The translations under genes were made by a program, and so were the position numbers. A DNA stretch of 64,000 bases from contig NZ_JAALCJ010000004.1 in the NCBI RefSeq assembly GCF_011078175.1, positions 124,001-188,000 of the forward strand, in the 5' to 3' direction. How positions within the stretch are numbered: the stretch's first letter is position 1; every line of letters begins with the position of its first letter. Source of the stretch: Enterobacter cloacae. Lineage in GTDB: Bacteria; Pseudomonadota; Gammaproteobacteria; Enterobacterales; Enterobacteriaceae. Below are positions 53,033-60,398 of the stretch, piece by piece. Under the pieces are notes generated by a model. That model was not told the DNA's origin, ran no database searches, and worked only from the letters and a program-made list of their open reading frames with translations.

Positions 53033-53125
53033 ATGAATGTATCCAGCAAAACCGTTGTGATATTAAATCTACTCTCCGCTGCCGGTCTGGTATTGATCTT
53101 AGCCGACAGATTCCATTGGTTTTAA
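53033..53125 (+). CDS. Predicted 30-residue single-pass membrane protein
   Basis: ATG 53033 follows the ribosome site CAGGGG by about 8 bp. The product begins MNVSSKTVVILNLLSAAG and continues with LVLILADRFHWF, giving one hydrophobic helix of about 18 residues with a short N-terminus and an aromatic/charged C-terminal end. Such tiny membrane proteins are common in enterics. I do not recognise a name. A second one, yniD, follows 98 bp later in the same direction, so they may share a transcript. Confidence 0.6.
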   Translation: MNVSSKTVVILNLLSAAGLVLILADRFHWF

Positions 53126-53223
53126 GACGAACCGGTGTTCTGGCATAACCTGGGGTTCCGTGTTGAGCGCTTTCTTGCGCAGGCTTTGGTAGACTAAGGT
53201 TATCTACTGACAAGGATTAGGTT

Positions 53224-53331
53224 ATGCCAACAAAAAAATTTGCCGCGAAGCACTGGAAAATGGTCGTGGTGTTAATTGCTATTTGCGGCGCGATGCTGCT
53301 GCTGCGGTGGGCCGCTATGATTTGGGGCTAA
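53224..53331 (+). CDS. yniD: Small membrane protein YniD
   Basis: A 35-residue protein starting MPTKKFAAKHWKMVVV and ending RWAAMIWG, nearly identical to E. coli YniD of the same length. It has a basic N-terminus, one hydrophobic helix (VVVLIAICGAMLLL) and no signal cleavage site. The ribosome site AAGGA lies 8 bp upstream. Function is not known. E. coli has it in the same thrS-to-ydiY position. Confidence 0.88.
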   Translation: MPTKKFAAKHWKMVVVLIAICGAMLLLRWAAMIWG

Positions 53332-53401
53332 TAGTATGTCATCGAAAACGTGATGATAAGTTACTGAGTAAAGTTTAATTATCGTTACGTTAATTGAAGT
53401 G

Positions 53402-53432
53402 TAAAACCGGTACATCATAATCCGGTTTTCAA
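53402..53432 (+). terminator. Hairpin downstream of yniD
   Basis: Stem AAAACCGG / CCGGTTTT with an 11-nt loop, 70 bp after yniD; T-rich arm at the end. Confidence 0.6.
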
Positions 53433-53479
53433 CAGGTTTTAACAGATTTTATATTCCATCCAACGTGGCAGTTGAATTT

Positions 53480-53713
53480 TCAGGACCACTCACCCGCCAC
53501 CAGCTTGTGCACATCGAAGGCATCATTCATTGACTGGCCGGTAGACTGAGAGCCAGGGGCAATGTTGGAGCCTGCTTCTACATCAGAGGCTTTAGCGATC
53601 CCGATTTGACCGTTAACGTCACTGGCTGGTTGCGTCATATTATCAGCAGCAAATACGCCAAATGAAAGTGCGGAAAGCACTATCGCTGCTGTAGCAGTTT
53701 TGATTTTTTTCAT
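53480..53713 (-). CDS. Predicted small periplasmic protein, function unknown
   Basis: 77 residues with a clear Sec signal peptide (MKKIKTATAAIVLSALSFGVFA, cut before ADNM). The mature part of about 54 residues is polar and Gly/Ser/Asp-rich (NGQIGIAKASDVEAGSN, GSQSTGQSMNDAFDVHKL) and has no Cys. The signal peptide resembles those of the BhsA/YhcN (DUF1471) family, but the mature part does not show that domain, so I do not place it there. It is a single gene with 262 bp of AT-rich upstream DNA that contains a CRP-like half site. Confidence 0.7.
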   Translation of the reverse strand: MKKIKTATAAIVLSALSFGVFAADNMTQPASDVNGQIGIAKASDVEAGSNIAPGSQSTGQSMNDAFDVHKLVAGEWS

Positions 53714-53775
53714 AAATTTATTCTCATACTTAATTTATGCAGAAATACCTTAGGCGCGTGTTTGCCTGTGACGTA

Positions 53776-53797
53776 AGTGTAGATCTGGATCACATTT
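53776..53797 (-). promoter_or_regulatory. Possible CRP site upstream of the small periplasmic protein gene
   Basis: AGATCTGGATCACATTT carries one perfect CRP half (GATCACATTT) and a poor second half. It lies about 65-85 bp upstream of the ATG at 53713. Weak evidence. Confidence 0.3.
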
Positions 53798-53944
53798 TTG
53801 CCTAGTCAAATTATTTAGCAATTCGTGTCAAATAAACTGAATAAACGCTGCGTGACTAATTAAGGAGAAATAATGAAGATGAATCCAAAATCCTCATTTT
53901 AAAACGCCGTTTAATATAAATAAGCACAGTTTCAGAAAATAAAA

Positions 53945-53972
53945 AACGGGCCGGGAATAATCCCGGCCCACG
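53945..53972 (-). terminator. ydiY terminator
   Basis: Minus-strand stem GGGCCGGGA / TCCCGGCCC with a 4-nt loop and then GTTTTTTATTTT. Confidence 0.92.
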
Positions 53973-53975
53973 AAA

Positions 53976-54734
53976 TTACATTTTATAGCCTAATGAAATC
54001 GTAGTTCTGCGATCGGTATGTTCCGGCGCAGAATCAGGCGGTGAAGAGTTCCAGGTTACGTTGTACGCCACCTTGAGTCCAAAGTGTTCGTTGATGGCCA
54101 CGTTCAACGCACTTTCAGAGTTCAGGGTTGTATCTTCAGCACCAAACACCGACACACCCTGGGTGAATTTAGCGTTGTCCGTCATCTGCCATGCATAAGT
54201 GCCCGATGCATAACCCAGCGGCTGGGTTTCATCTTCGCCATTGGTGTACTCGTCGTAACGGACACCCGGACCAAATTCAAAACGCAAACTGTGCACCGGC
54301 CCGTTCAGGAACTGACGACCATAACCCGCAGTCACGACATCACGCTGGCGATAACCGTTGTAGCGATCGGTCAGCCAACTTGCCTGCCCGAACAGGTAGT
54401 CATAATCGGTCATGTTGTAACGGCTACGTCCGCCTACCGCGTATTTCTCCGATGAGCGTTGATCGTTAGCAGAGGTGTTGCTGGCATTTCCCCACAGCGA
54501 CCATGCCGTGGTGTTGCCGTACCAGGTCAGGGTGCTGTCTGCGGTCAGAGAGGAGCTTTTCGTATTACCGGATTGCGCCAGATACCCGGCATTCACGTTA
54601 CCTTCAAAGGGTTTTTTGGCAGTGGAGGGATCGTCCATGACAGTAAAAACGGTATCATCGGCGGTTGCATTCAGTGACGCAAATACGCCACCCGCCAGCA
54701 TCAGTGCTGCGGGTACTGTCTTCAAGAGCTTCAT
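53976..54734 (-). CDS. ydiY: Acid-inducible outer-membrane-type protein YdiY (DUF481)
   Basis: Predicted beta-barrel protein of 252 residues from the start at 54734 (MKLLKTVPAALMLAGG), the E. coli length. The signal peptide ends about NATA. The DUF481 body has alternating strands such as FEGNVNAGYLAQSGNTKSSSL, AWSLWGNASNTSAN and the C-terminal strand TTISLGYKM, an outer-membrane-like ending. Acid induction is reported for E. coli ydiY. The ribosome site is poor (no AGGAG on this strand), and an intrinsic terminator plus a short ORF lie in its leader (see findings). The open frame runs 47 codons further upstream but through the terminator, so it is not used. Confidence 0.92.
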   Translation of the reverse strand: MKLLKTVPAALMLAGGVFASLNATADDTVFTVMDDPSTAKKPFEGNVNAGYLAQSGNTKSSSLTADSTLTWYGNTTAWSLWGNASNTSANDQRSSEKYAVGGRSRYNMTDYDYLFGQASWLTDRYNGYRQRDVVTAGYGRQFLNGPVHSLRFEFGPGVRYDEYTNGEDETQPLGYASGTYAWQMTDNAKFTQGVSVFGAEDTTLNSESALNVAINEHFGLKVAYNVTWNSSPPDSAPEHTDRRTTISLGYKM

Positions 54735-54739
54735 TTTAT

Positions 54740-54817
54740 TTAAGGAGTCCGTACAACATAAAAAGAGACCGTCACGGTCTCGGAAACTTTCTTGCGGATC
54801 AATGACAAGGCGACCAT
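54740..54817 (-). CDS. Possible 25-codon leader ORF upstream of ydiY
   Basis: ATG at 54817 to TAA at 54742-54740, product starting MVALSLIRKKVSETVTV. It spans the leader terminator hairpin and ends 5 bp before the ydiY ATG. No good ribosome site precedes it and composition gives no support, so coding is doubtful; it is listed because its placement would allow ribosome-coupled attenuation. Confidence 0.25.
   Translation of the reverse strand: MVALSLIRKKVSETVTVSFYVVRTP
54760..54781 (-). terminator. Intrinsic terminator inside the ydiY 5' leader
   Basis: Minus-strand GAGACC-GTGAC-GGTCTC followed by five T, 26 bp upstream of the ydiY ATG and about 45 bp downstream of a predicted start point. 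Confidence 0.75.
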
Positions 54818-54830
54818 AGAAAGGTAACAA

Positions 54831-54859
54831 ATTATAAAAAGCCGCAAATAACATAGCAA
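54831..54859 (-). promoter_or_regulatory. Predicted ydiY promoter
   Basis: Minus-strand -35 TTGCTA (complement 54854-54859), 17-bp spacer and a perfect -10 TATAAT (complement 54831-54836). Start point would be near 54825. The remaining part of the 293-bp ydiY-pfkB gap should hold the pfkB promoter. Confidence 0.65.
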
Positions 54860-55030
54860 TATTTTCTTCTTTCATTTTTTGAATAAGAACGATCCCAAAC
54901 CGCGTTTTATTTTATATGCCCGGCGCAGATTATTTGTCAGCATTCATATTTAAAATCATACTGTTATTTACGTTGCCTTCCTGCCAAACGGTGCCATGCT
55001 TAAAAGAACCCATGAAAAAAGGAGGTCATG

Positions 55031-55963
55031 ATGGCTTCGATTTATACGCTGACACTCTCCCCTTCCCTCGACTCCGCGACCATGACGCCGCAAATCTACC
55101 CGGAGGGTAAGCTGCGCTGTAGCGCGCCGGTGTTTGAGCCGGGCGGCGGCGGCATTAACGTGGCGCGCGCTATTACCCATCTCGGCGGAAAAGCCACCGC
55201 CATCTTCCCCGCTGGCGGCGCTACGGGAGAACATCTGGTGGCGTTGCTGGCAGATGAACAGGTAGCCGTGGACACCGTAGACGCTAAAGACTGGACCCGG
55301 CAAAACCTGCATGTCCACATCGAATCCAGCGGCGAGCAATATCGTTTTGTGATGCCGGGAGCGAAGCTGAGCGATGATGAGTTTCGTCAACTGGAAGAGA
55401 AAGTGCTGACCATTGAAAGTGGTTCATTGCTGGCGATCAGCGGAAGCCTGCCGCCGGGCGTAAAAACAGAAAAGCTGACGGCGCTGGTTCAGGCGGTACT
55501 CCAGCGCGGTATCCGCTGCATTGTCGATAGCTCGGGCGACGCCCTGAAGGCGGCGTTAGAACCCGGACAGCTTGAACTCGTTAAACCTAACCAGAAAGAG
55601 CTCAGTGCGCTGGTTAATCGCGAACTCAGCCAGCCTGATGACGTGCGTACTGCCGCAGAAGAGCTGGTACGTACGGGCAAAGCGCATCGCGTTGTGGTCT
55701 CTCTCGGTCCTCAGGGTGCACTGGCCGTCGACAAGACGGGCTTTGTACAGGTTGTTCCACCGCCAATGAAAAGCCAGAGCACCGTGGGTGCCGGTGACAG
55801 TATGGTTGGCGCGATGGTGCTGAAGCTGGCGCAGGGCGCTTCGCTTCTGGAGATGGCACGCTATGGCGTCGCGGCAGGTAGTGCAGCCACCATAAACCAG
55901 GGAACGCGTCTGTGTTCGCTTGCGGATACCCAGAAAATTGTCGATTACCTGGCGAGAAGCTGA
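55031..55963 (+). CDS. pfkB: 6-phosphofructokinase II
   Basis: Minor phosphofructokinase of the ribokinase (PfkB) family; also phosphorylates tagatose-6-phosphate. The ATG at 55031 (MASIYTLTLSPSLDSA) lies 5 bp after GGAGG and aligns with E. coli; the ATG three bases upstream is too close to the ribosome site. It has 310 residues. The family signatures are FEPGGGGINVARAI and the ATP/anion-hole motif STVGAGDSMVGAM with the catalytic Asp. A GC hairpin (55970-55990) without a T-run follows the stop. Confidence 0.97.
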   Translation: MASIYTLTLSPSLDSATMTPQIYPEGKLRCSAPVFEPGGGGINVARAITHLGGKATAIFPAGGATGEHLVALLADEQVAVDTVDAKDWTRQNLHVHIESSGEQYRFVMPGAKLSDDEFRQLEEKVLTIESGSLLAISGSLPPGVKTEKLTALVQAVLQRGIRCIVDSSGDALKAALEPGQLELVKPNQKELSALVNRELSQPDDVRTAAEELVRTGKAHRVVVSLGPQGALAVDKTGFVQVVPPPMKSQSTVGAGDSMVGAMVLKLAQGASLLEMARYGVAAGSAATINQGTRLCSLADTQKIVDYLARS

Positions 55964-56054
55964 ACGTACTCCCCCTCCACAGGGAGGGGGAAGTCGCCAA
56001 ATATGGCTTATCAACTATGCTAAGAAAACTTTCAGGATAACAACGAGGTGAATT

Positions 56055-56345
56055 ATGAGCAGTGGTGATATCACCCGCTACGTCGTAACCGTCAATATTC
56101 ATGAGGCATCGCTGACCGAACTGAATGAACTCAACAACGCTTTCACGCGGGCGAACTTTCTGCTCACGCTGACGGACGGTGAGGGCAATATTCACGATCT
56201 CGGCTCACTGGCATTTGGCCTGATTAGCCCGCTGAGTCAGGAAGAGGTGAAGGCGCTGGCCAGTAGCCTGGTGGAAAGCGTGACTGACAAAGCCACGGAA
56301 ATTGACGTGGATAGCTGGGAAAACTGGCATAAAAAAGAACAATAA
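56055..56345 (+). CDS. ydiZ: Conserved protein YdiZ
   Basis: Cytoplasmic protein of 96 residues, the same length and position as E. coli YdiZ (between pfkB and yniA). It starts MSSGDITRYVVTVNIHE and has no membrane segment or signal. Function is not known. Start is preceded by CGAGGTGA. Confidence 0.92.
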   Translation: MSSGDITRYVVTVNIHEASLTELNELNNAFTRANFLLTLTDGEGNIHDLGSLAFGLISPLSQEEVKALASSLVESVTDKATEIDVDSWENWHKKEQ

Positions 56346-56450
56346 GTGCCTTGTACAAAATTAAACCGCTCAGTTGTGCGTTAGTTCCTGTTTTTTTATA
56401 GCCGTTTTGCGCTAACTTTATGATCTGGCAGACAACATGGGAGAGACATC

Positions 56451-57311
56451 ATGTGGCAGGCTATCAGTCATCTTTTAAGTGAGCAGCTGGGTGAAGGTGA
56501 AATTGAACTGCGTAACGAACTGCCAGGCGGAGAGATCCATGCCGCATGGCATTTACGTTACGCCGGGCGCGATCTTTTCGTTAAATGTGATGAGCGCGAA
56601 TTGCTCCCCATTTTTACTGCCGAAGCCGATCAGCTTGAGCTGTTATCGCGCAGTAAAACCGTCACCGTTCCGCAGGTTTTAGCCGTCGGCAGCGATCGTG
56701 ACTATAGCTTTCTGGTGATGAACTATCTTCCCGCACGTCCTCTGGATGCGCACAACGCCTTTATTCTCGGGCAACAGATCGCCCGTTTGCACCAGTGGAG
56801 CGATCAACCTCAGTTTGGGCTCGATTTCGATAATGACCTCTCCACCACCCCACAGCCAAACGCATGGCAGCGCCGCTGGTCGACTTTTTTCGCCGAACAG
56901 CGTATTGGCTGGCAGCTGGAGCTGGCCGCTGAAAAGGGATTAGCGTTCGGCAACATCGACGCGATCGTTGAACACATTCAGCAGCGTCTGGCTTCGCATC
57001 AGCCTCAGGCTTCCCTTCTGCACGGTGACTTATGGTCGAATAACTGTGCGCTTGGGCCTGATGGCCCCTATATATTTGACCCGGCCTGCTACTGGGGCGA
57101 CAGAGAGTGTGACCTCGCGATGCTGCCGTTGCACCCTGAACAGCCGCCGCAAATTTATGATGGCTATCAGTCTGTCTCGCCTTTACCTGCGGGTTTCCTC
57201 GATCGTCAGCCGGTTTATCAGCTCTACACCTTGCTAAACCGGGCTATTTTGTTTGGCGGGCGTCATCTGGTGAATGCCCAGCGGGCGCTGGATCGTATTC
57301 TGGCGGCATAA
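56451..57311 (+). CDS. yniA: Fructosamine kinase-family protein YniA
   Basis: Kinase-fold protein of 286 residues (E. coli the same) related to fructosamine/ketosamine 3-kinases that start repair of glycated proteins. The nucleotide-binding lysine region is DLFVKCDERELLPIFTAEADQL, the catalytic loop is LLHGDLWSNNCALG and the metal-binding segment YIFDPACYWGDRECDLAM. Activity on protein-bound fructosamine is inferred from the family. It is convergent with yniB. Confidence 0.95.
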   Translation: MWQAISHLLSEQLGEGEIELRNELPGGEIHAAWHLRYAGRDLFVKCDERELLPIFTAEADQLELLSRSKTVTVPQVLAVGSDRDYSFLVMNYLPARPLDAHNAFILGQQIARLHQWSDQPQFGLDFDNDLSTTPQPNAWQRRWSTFFAEQRIGWQLELAAEKGLAFGNIDAIVEHIQQRLASHQPQASLLHGDLWSNNCALGPDGPYIFDPACYWGDRECDLAMLPLHPEQPPQIYDGYQSVSPLPAGFLDRQPVYQLYTLLNRAILFGGRHLVNAQRALDRILAA

Positions 57312-57314
57312 CGG

Positions 57315-57340
57315 AAGGGGGCAACATCACGCCCCCCTTT
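57315..57340. terminator. Hairpin between convergent yniA and yniB
   Basis: AAGGGGGC / GCCCCCCTT with an 8-nt loop. T-runs are short, so moderate. Confidence 0.6.
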
Positions 57341-57345
57341 AACAT

Positions 57346-57882
57346 TTACAGGAAGCCAAGCAGCGTAAAGAAGAAATACCCGGCCACAATGATAATGATC
57401 GGCAAGACGTAGAGCGGGAAAAACTGCACAAAGATGGTATGACGCGGAACGACAATGCGCGATTCAATCTGCTCGCGGCTCATCCCGTCAGGCCCTTTCG
57501 CCTTCTCAAGTATCAGCTGATCTTCCACGCCTTCACGTAGAAAGCGGGTCTGGCGGCTCATGCGCGCGCCGGAAGCCTGTAACGCCATCGCGATGAATAT
57601 TAACGCATAAATTATCCAGAACCCGATATTCAACTGGTGGTGAAAATCCGGCGTGGGCGAATTGAACCAGAAGACGTTCAGAAACGGGGTATTAAATCGC
57701 ATCATCTCAATCATGACGTGGGCAAAATCAAGCATGACGGCATTAATGCCCGGCTGTTTTTCGCTGTGATCGTACATAAATTTGAGTACGGAGATCAGCG
57801 TTGAAATCAGGGCGGGAATGAAAATAACCCAACCAGCAATACGTTTTAAGACCGCGATGCGTCCAGCTTGTTGATACGTCAT
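57346..57882 (-). CDS. yniB: Conserved inner membrane protein YniB
   Basis: Membrane protein of 178 residues, same place and size as E. coli YniB. Hydrophobic segments: IAGWVIFIPALISTLISVL, WIIYALIFIAMAL and the C-terminal FVQFFPLYVLPIIIIVAGYFFF. No known domain with function. Divergent from hxpB. Confidence 0.93.
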   Translation of the reverse strand: MTYQQAGRIAVLKRIAGWVIFIPALISTLISVLKFMYDHSEKQPGINAVMLDFAHVMIEMMRFNTPFLNVFWFNSPTPDFHHQLNIGFWIIYALIFIAMALQASGARMSRQTRFLREGVEDQLILEKAKGPDGMSREQIESRIVVPRHTIFVQFFPLYVLPIIIIVAGYFFFTLLGFL

Positions 57883-58023
57883 TAGTTCCTCTTCATAAAG
57901 ACGCGTTATTTGTGCCTAAGTCTACCTGCTGTCGGTCATTTTCGCCCGCTCTTTGAATGCAATATGCTAAATTGCTTGTGCTTAGCACCGTTCGTCTTAC
58001 CCCCAAGATAAGGAGATGTTGTA

Positions 58024-58695
58024 ATGTCGACCCCGCGCCAGATACTTGCCGCTATTTTTGACATGGATGGATTGCTGATTGATTCCGAACCCCTGTGGGA
58101 TCGGGCTGAACTGGACGTAATGGCCAGCCTCGGCGTCGATATCAGCCGTCGTAACGAGCTTCCCGATACTTTGGGGCTGCGCATCGATATGGTCGTTGAC
58201 CTTTGGTATGCACACCAGCCATGGGCTGGTCCGGATCGCAATGAAGTTACGGCGCGCATTATCAACCGCGCCATCTCCCTCGTAGAAGAGTATAAGCCCC
58301 TTTTACCGGGCGTACGCGACGCTATCGCCCTGTGCAAGGCGCAAGGGCTGAAAGTGGGGCTGGCCTCCGCCTCACCGCTGCATATGCTGGAAAAAGTGCT
58401 GGCAATGTTCGGGCTGCGCGACAGCTTCGATGCGCTGGCCTCGGCCGAAAAGCTTCCTTACAGCAAGCCACATCCGCAGGTGTATATGGACTGCGCCGCG
58501 AAACTGGGGCTGGATCCGCTTACCTGTGTGGCGCTGGAAGATTCGGTTAACGGCATGGTGGCGTCCAAAGCCGCACGTATGCGCTCCATCGTTGTGCCGG
58601 CTGAAGAAGGTCGACACGATCCCCGTTTTGCCCTCGCGGATGTCAGGCTGACGTCTCTCCAGGAATTGTCTGCCCGCCATCTGCGCGGGGAGTAA
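58024..58695 (+). CDS. hxpB: Hexitol/2-deoxyglucose-6-phosphate phosphatase HxpB (YniC)
   Basis: HAD-family phosphatase of 223 residues acting on 2-deoxyglucose-6-phosphate and hexitol phosphates. The nucleophile motif AIFDMDGLLIDSEPLW (Asp13, Asp15), motif II GLASASPLHM, the Lys in KPHPQVY and the motif III Asp in VALEDSVNGM are present. Start ATG 58024 after AAGGAGA. A TTCG-loop hairpin (58703-58724, TCAGGCAGC/GCTGCCTGA) follows. Confidence 0.96.
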   Translation: MSTPRQILAAIFDMDGLLIDSEPLWDRAELDVMASLGVDISRRNELPDTLGLRIDMVVDLWYAHQPWAGPDRNEVTARIINRAISLVEEYKPLLPGVRDAIALCKAQGLKVGLASASPLHMLEKVLAMFGLRDSFDALASAEKLPYSKPHPQVYMDCAAKLGLDPLTCVALEDSVNGMVASKAARMRSIVVPAEEGRHDPRFALADVRLTSLQELSARHLRGE

Positions 58696-58702
58696 CACTC
58701 TC

Positions 58703-58724
58703 TCAGGCAGCTTCGGCTGCCTGA
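58703..58724 (+). terminator. Hairpin after hxpB
   Basis: Perfect 9-bp stem with a TTCG loop but no T-run on the plus strand; a T-run exists on the minus strand at a short distance. Partial terminator or mRNA 3' structure. Confidence 0.5.
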
Positions 58725-58730
58725 ACCAAA

Positions 58731-58753
58731 AAATCAAAACATCGTTTTACTTT
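58731..58753 (+). promoter_or_regulatory. Candidate KdgR operator upstream of kduD
   Basis: A/T-rich near-palindrome centred on AAAAC-ATC-GTTTT (58736-58748), close to my recollection of the KdgR consensus, 75 bp upstream of kduD. It suits induction by pectin-breakdown intermediates. No search of KdgR sites could be done. Confidence 0.42.
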
Positions 58754-58823
58754 ATTTGCTTTTCTCATTCCAGACTCCTATCCTTACGTGCAGAATGACA
58801 ATAGTCTGACTTCTGAGGCGCAT

Positions 58824-59585
58824 ATGATACTGGATGCTTTTACCCTGAAAGGAAAAGTGGCGATAGTGACCGGGTGCGATACCGGCCTGGGGCAAGGCAT
58901 GGCCATTGCCCTCGCCCAGGCAGGATGCGATATCGTGGGGGTTAACCGCAAGGTTCCTGACGAAACGGCAGCGCGCGTTACGGCGCTGGGACGACGCTTT
59001 ATCGCGATTCGCGCCGATCTTGGCAAGCAGGAGCGTATTCAGAGCGTGGTAGATACCGCGGTCGCTGAGATGGGCCGCATCGATATTCTGGTTAATAATG
59101 CCGGCACCATCCGCCGTGCCGATGCGCTGGAATTTAGCGAGAAGGACTGGGACGAGGTCATCGATCTCAATCTGAAATCGGTCTTTTTCCTCTCACAGGC
59201 AGTGGCGAAACAGTTTATCGCGCAGGGTCAGGGCGGCAAGATCATTAACATTGCCTCCATGCTCTCCTTCCAGGGCGGCATCCGGGTGCCCTCCTATACG
59301 GCGTCCAAAAGCGGCGTGGTGGGCCTCACCCGCCTGCTGGCGAACGAATGGGCGACGCTGGGCATTAATGTGAATGCTATTGCGCCGGGCTATATGGCGA
59401 CAAATAACACCCAGCAACTTCGCGATGACGAGCAGCGCAGCCAGGCGATCCTTGACCGTATTCCGGCGGGGCGCTGGGGACTGCCGAATGATTTACAGGG
59501 CCCGGTGGTGTTCCTGGCCTCATCGGCATCTGATTACGTTCACGGTCACACGCTCGCCGTAGACGGCGGCTGGCTGGCGCGCTAG
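58824..59585 (+). CDS. kduD: 2-dehydro-3-deoxy-D-gluconate 5-dehydrogenase KduD
   Basis: Short-chain dehydrogenase that interconverts 2,5-diketo-3-deoxygluconate (DKII) and 2-keto-3-deoxygluconate in pectin/hexuronate breakdown. The start at 58824 (MILDAFTLKGKVAIV) gives 253 residues, as in E. coli KduD. The NAD site is VTGCDTGLGQGMA, then NNAGTIRRADALEFSEKDWD, the catalytic Ser in NIASMLSFQGG and Tyr-Lys in PSYTASKSGV. The whole C-terminus (YMATNNTQQLRDDEQRS, VFLASSASDYVHGHTLAVDGGWLAR) fits KduD rather than general SDRs. It stands alone: kduI is not adjacent, and E. coli has no kduD here, so it is an insertion or a paralogue. Confidence 0.9.
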   Translation: MILDAFTLKGKVAIVTGCDTGLGQGMAIALAQAGCDIVGVNRKVPDETAARVTALGRRFIAIRADLGKQERIQSVVDTAVAEMGRIDILVNNAGTIRRADALEFSEKDWDEVIDLNLKSVFFLSQAVAKQFIAQGQGGKIINIASMLSFQGGIRVPSYTASKSGVVGLTRLLANEWATLGINVNAIAPGYMATNNTQQLRDDEQRSQAILDRIPAGRWGLPNDLQGPVVFLASSASDYVHGHTLAVDGGWLAR

Positions 59586-59646
59586 CCGCGCGTTTGAGAC
59601 AAAGAGTTACACCGTCACCTCTTTCACACACTGTATAAAAACCCTA

Positions 59647-59666
59647 TACTGTATGAATTGACAGTT
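59647..59666 (+). promoter_or_regulatory. LexA box(es) of ydjM
   Basis: TACTGTATGAATTGACAGTT has the CTG-N10-CAG form of a LexA site, 14 bp before the ATG. A degenerate second one (CTGTATAAAAACCCTA) begins 18 bp upstream, at 59631. E. coli ydjM has two LexA sites at this place. Confidence 0.85.
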
Positions 59667-59680
59667 TACCGGGTTTTATC

Positions 59681-60271
59681 ATGACGGCGGAAGGCCACCT
59701 GCTTTTTTCACTTGCTTGTGCAGTGTTTGCCAAAAACGCTGAACTTACCCCTGTGCTGGCCCAGGGGGACTGGTGGCATATTGTCCCTTCCGCCGTGCTG
59801 ACCTGCCTGCTGCCGGATATCGATCATCCAAAATCATTCCTTGGTCAGCGGCTGAAGTGGATTTCAAAGCCCATCGCCAGAGCATTTGGTCATCGTGGGT
59901 TTACCCACAGCCTGTTGGCCGTGTTTGGCCTGCTGACGCTTTTCTATTTGAAGGTCCCGGAGAGCTGGATCGTCCCGGCGGATGCCATTCAGGGCATGGT
60001 GCTCGGCTATTTAAGCCATATTCTCGCCGATATGCTGACGCCTGCGGGCGTGCCGCTGCTCTGGCCCTGCCGCTGGCGTTTCCGTCTTCCGATCCTCGTA
60101 CCGCAAAAAGGCAACCAGCTGGAGCGCGTGCTGTGCATGGCACTGTTTGCGTATGCCGTCTGGATGCCGCAAACATTGCCCGAAAATGGTGCAGTACGCT
60201 GGTCGTCGCAGATGATTAACTCGCTGCAATTTCAGTTCAATCGTTTTATTAATCACCAGATTGAACATTAA
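59681..60271 (+). CDS. ydjM: LexA-regulated inner membrane protein YdjM
   Basis: DUF457-type membrane hydrolase-like protein, 196 residues as in E. coli. His/Asp residues typical of the family are in LLPDIDHPKSFLG, HRGFTHSLLAVF and YLSHILADMLTPAG, and suggest a metal site near the membrane. The LexA box overlaps the promoter, so it is induced by DNA damage. Its cellular role is not known. Confidence 0.95.
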   Translation: MTAEGHLLFSLACAVFAKNAELTPVLAQGDWWHIVPSAVLTCLLPDIDHPKSFLGQRLKWISKPIARAFGHRGFTHSLLAVFGLLTLFYLKVPESWIVPADAIQGMVLGYLSHILADMLTPAGVPLLWPCRWRFRLPILVPQKGNQLERVLCMALFAYAVWMPQTLPENGAVRWSSQMINSLQFQFNRFINHQIEH

Positions 60272-60398
60272 ACCGACAATATAATCACTTTTGTCATAAA
60301 CCATTCCATATGGATATAAGCGCGGCATCACACTTCTGATAACCTTGCGCCAACAGGTTCGGTAAAAACCGACCGTATAATAAATCAGGAGAACGGGG

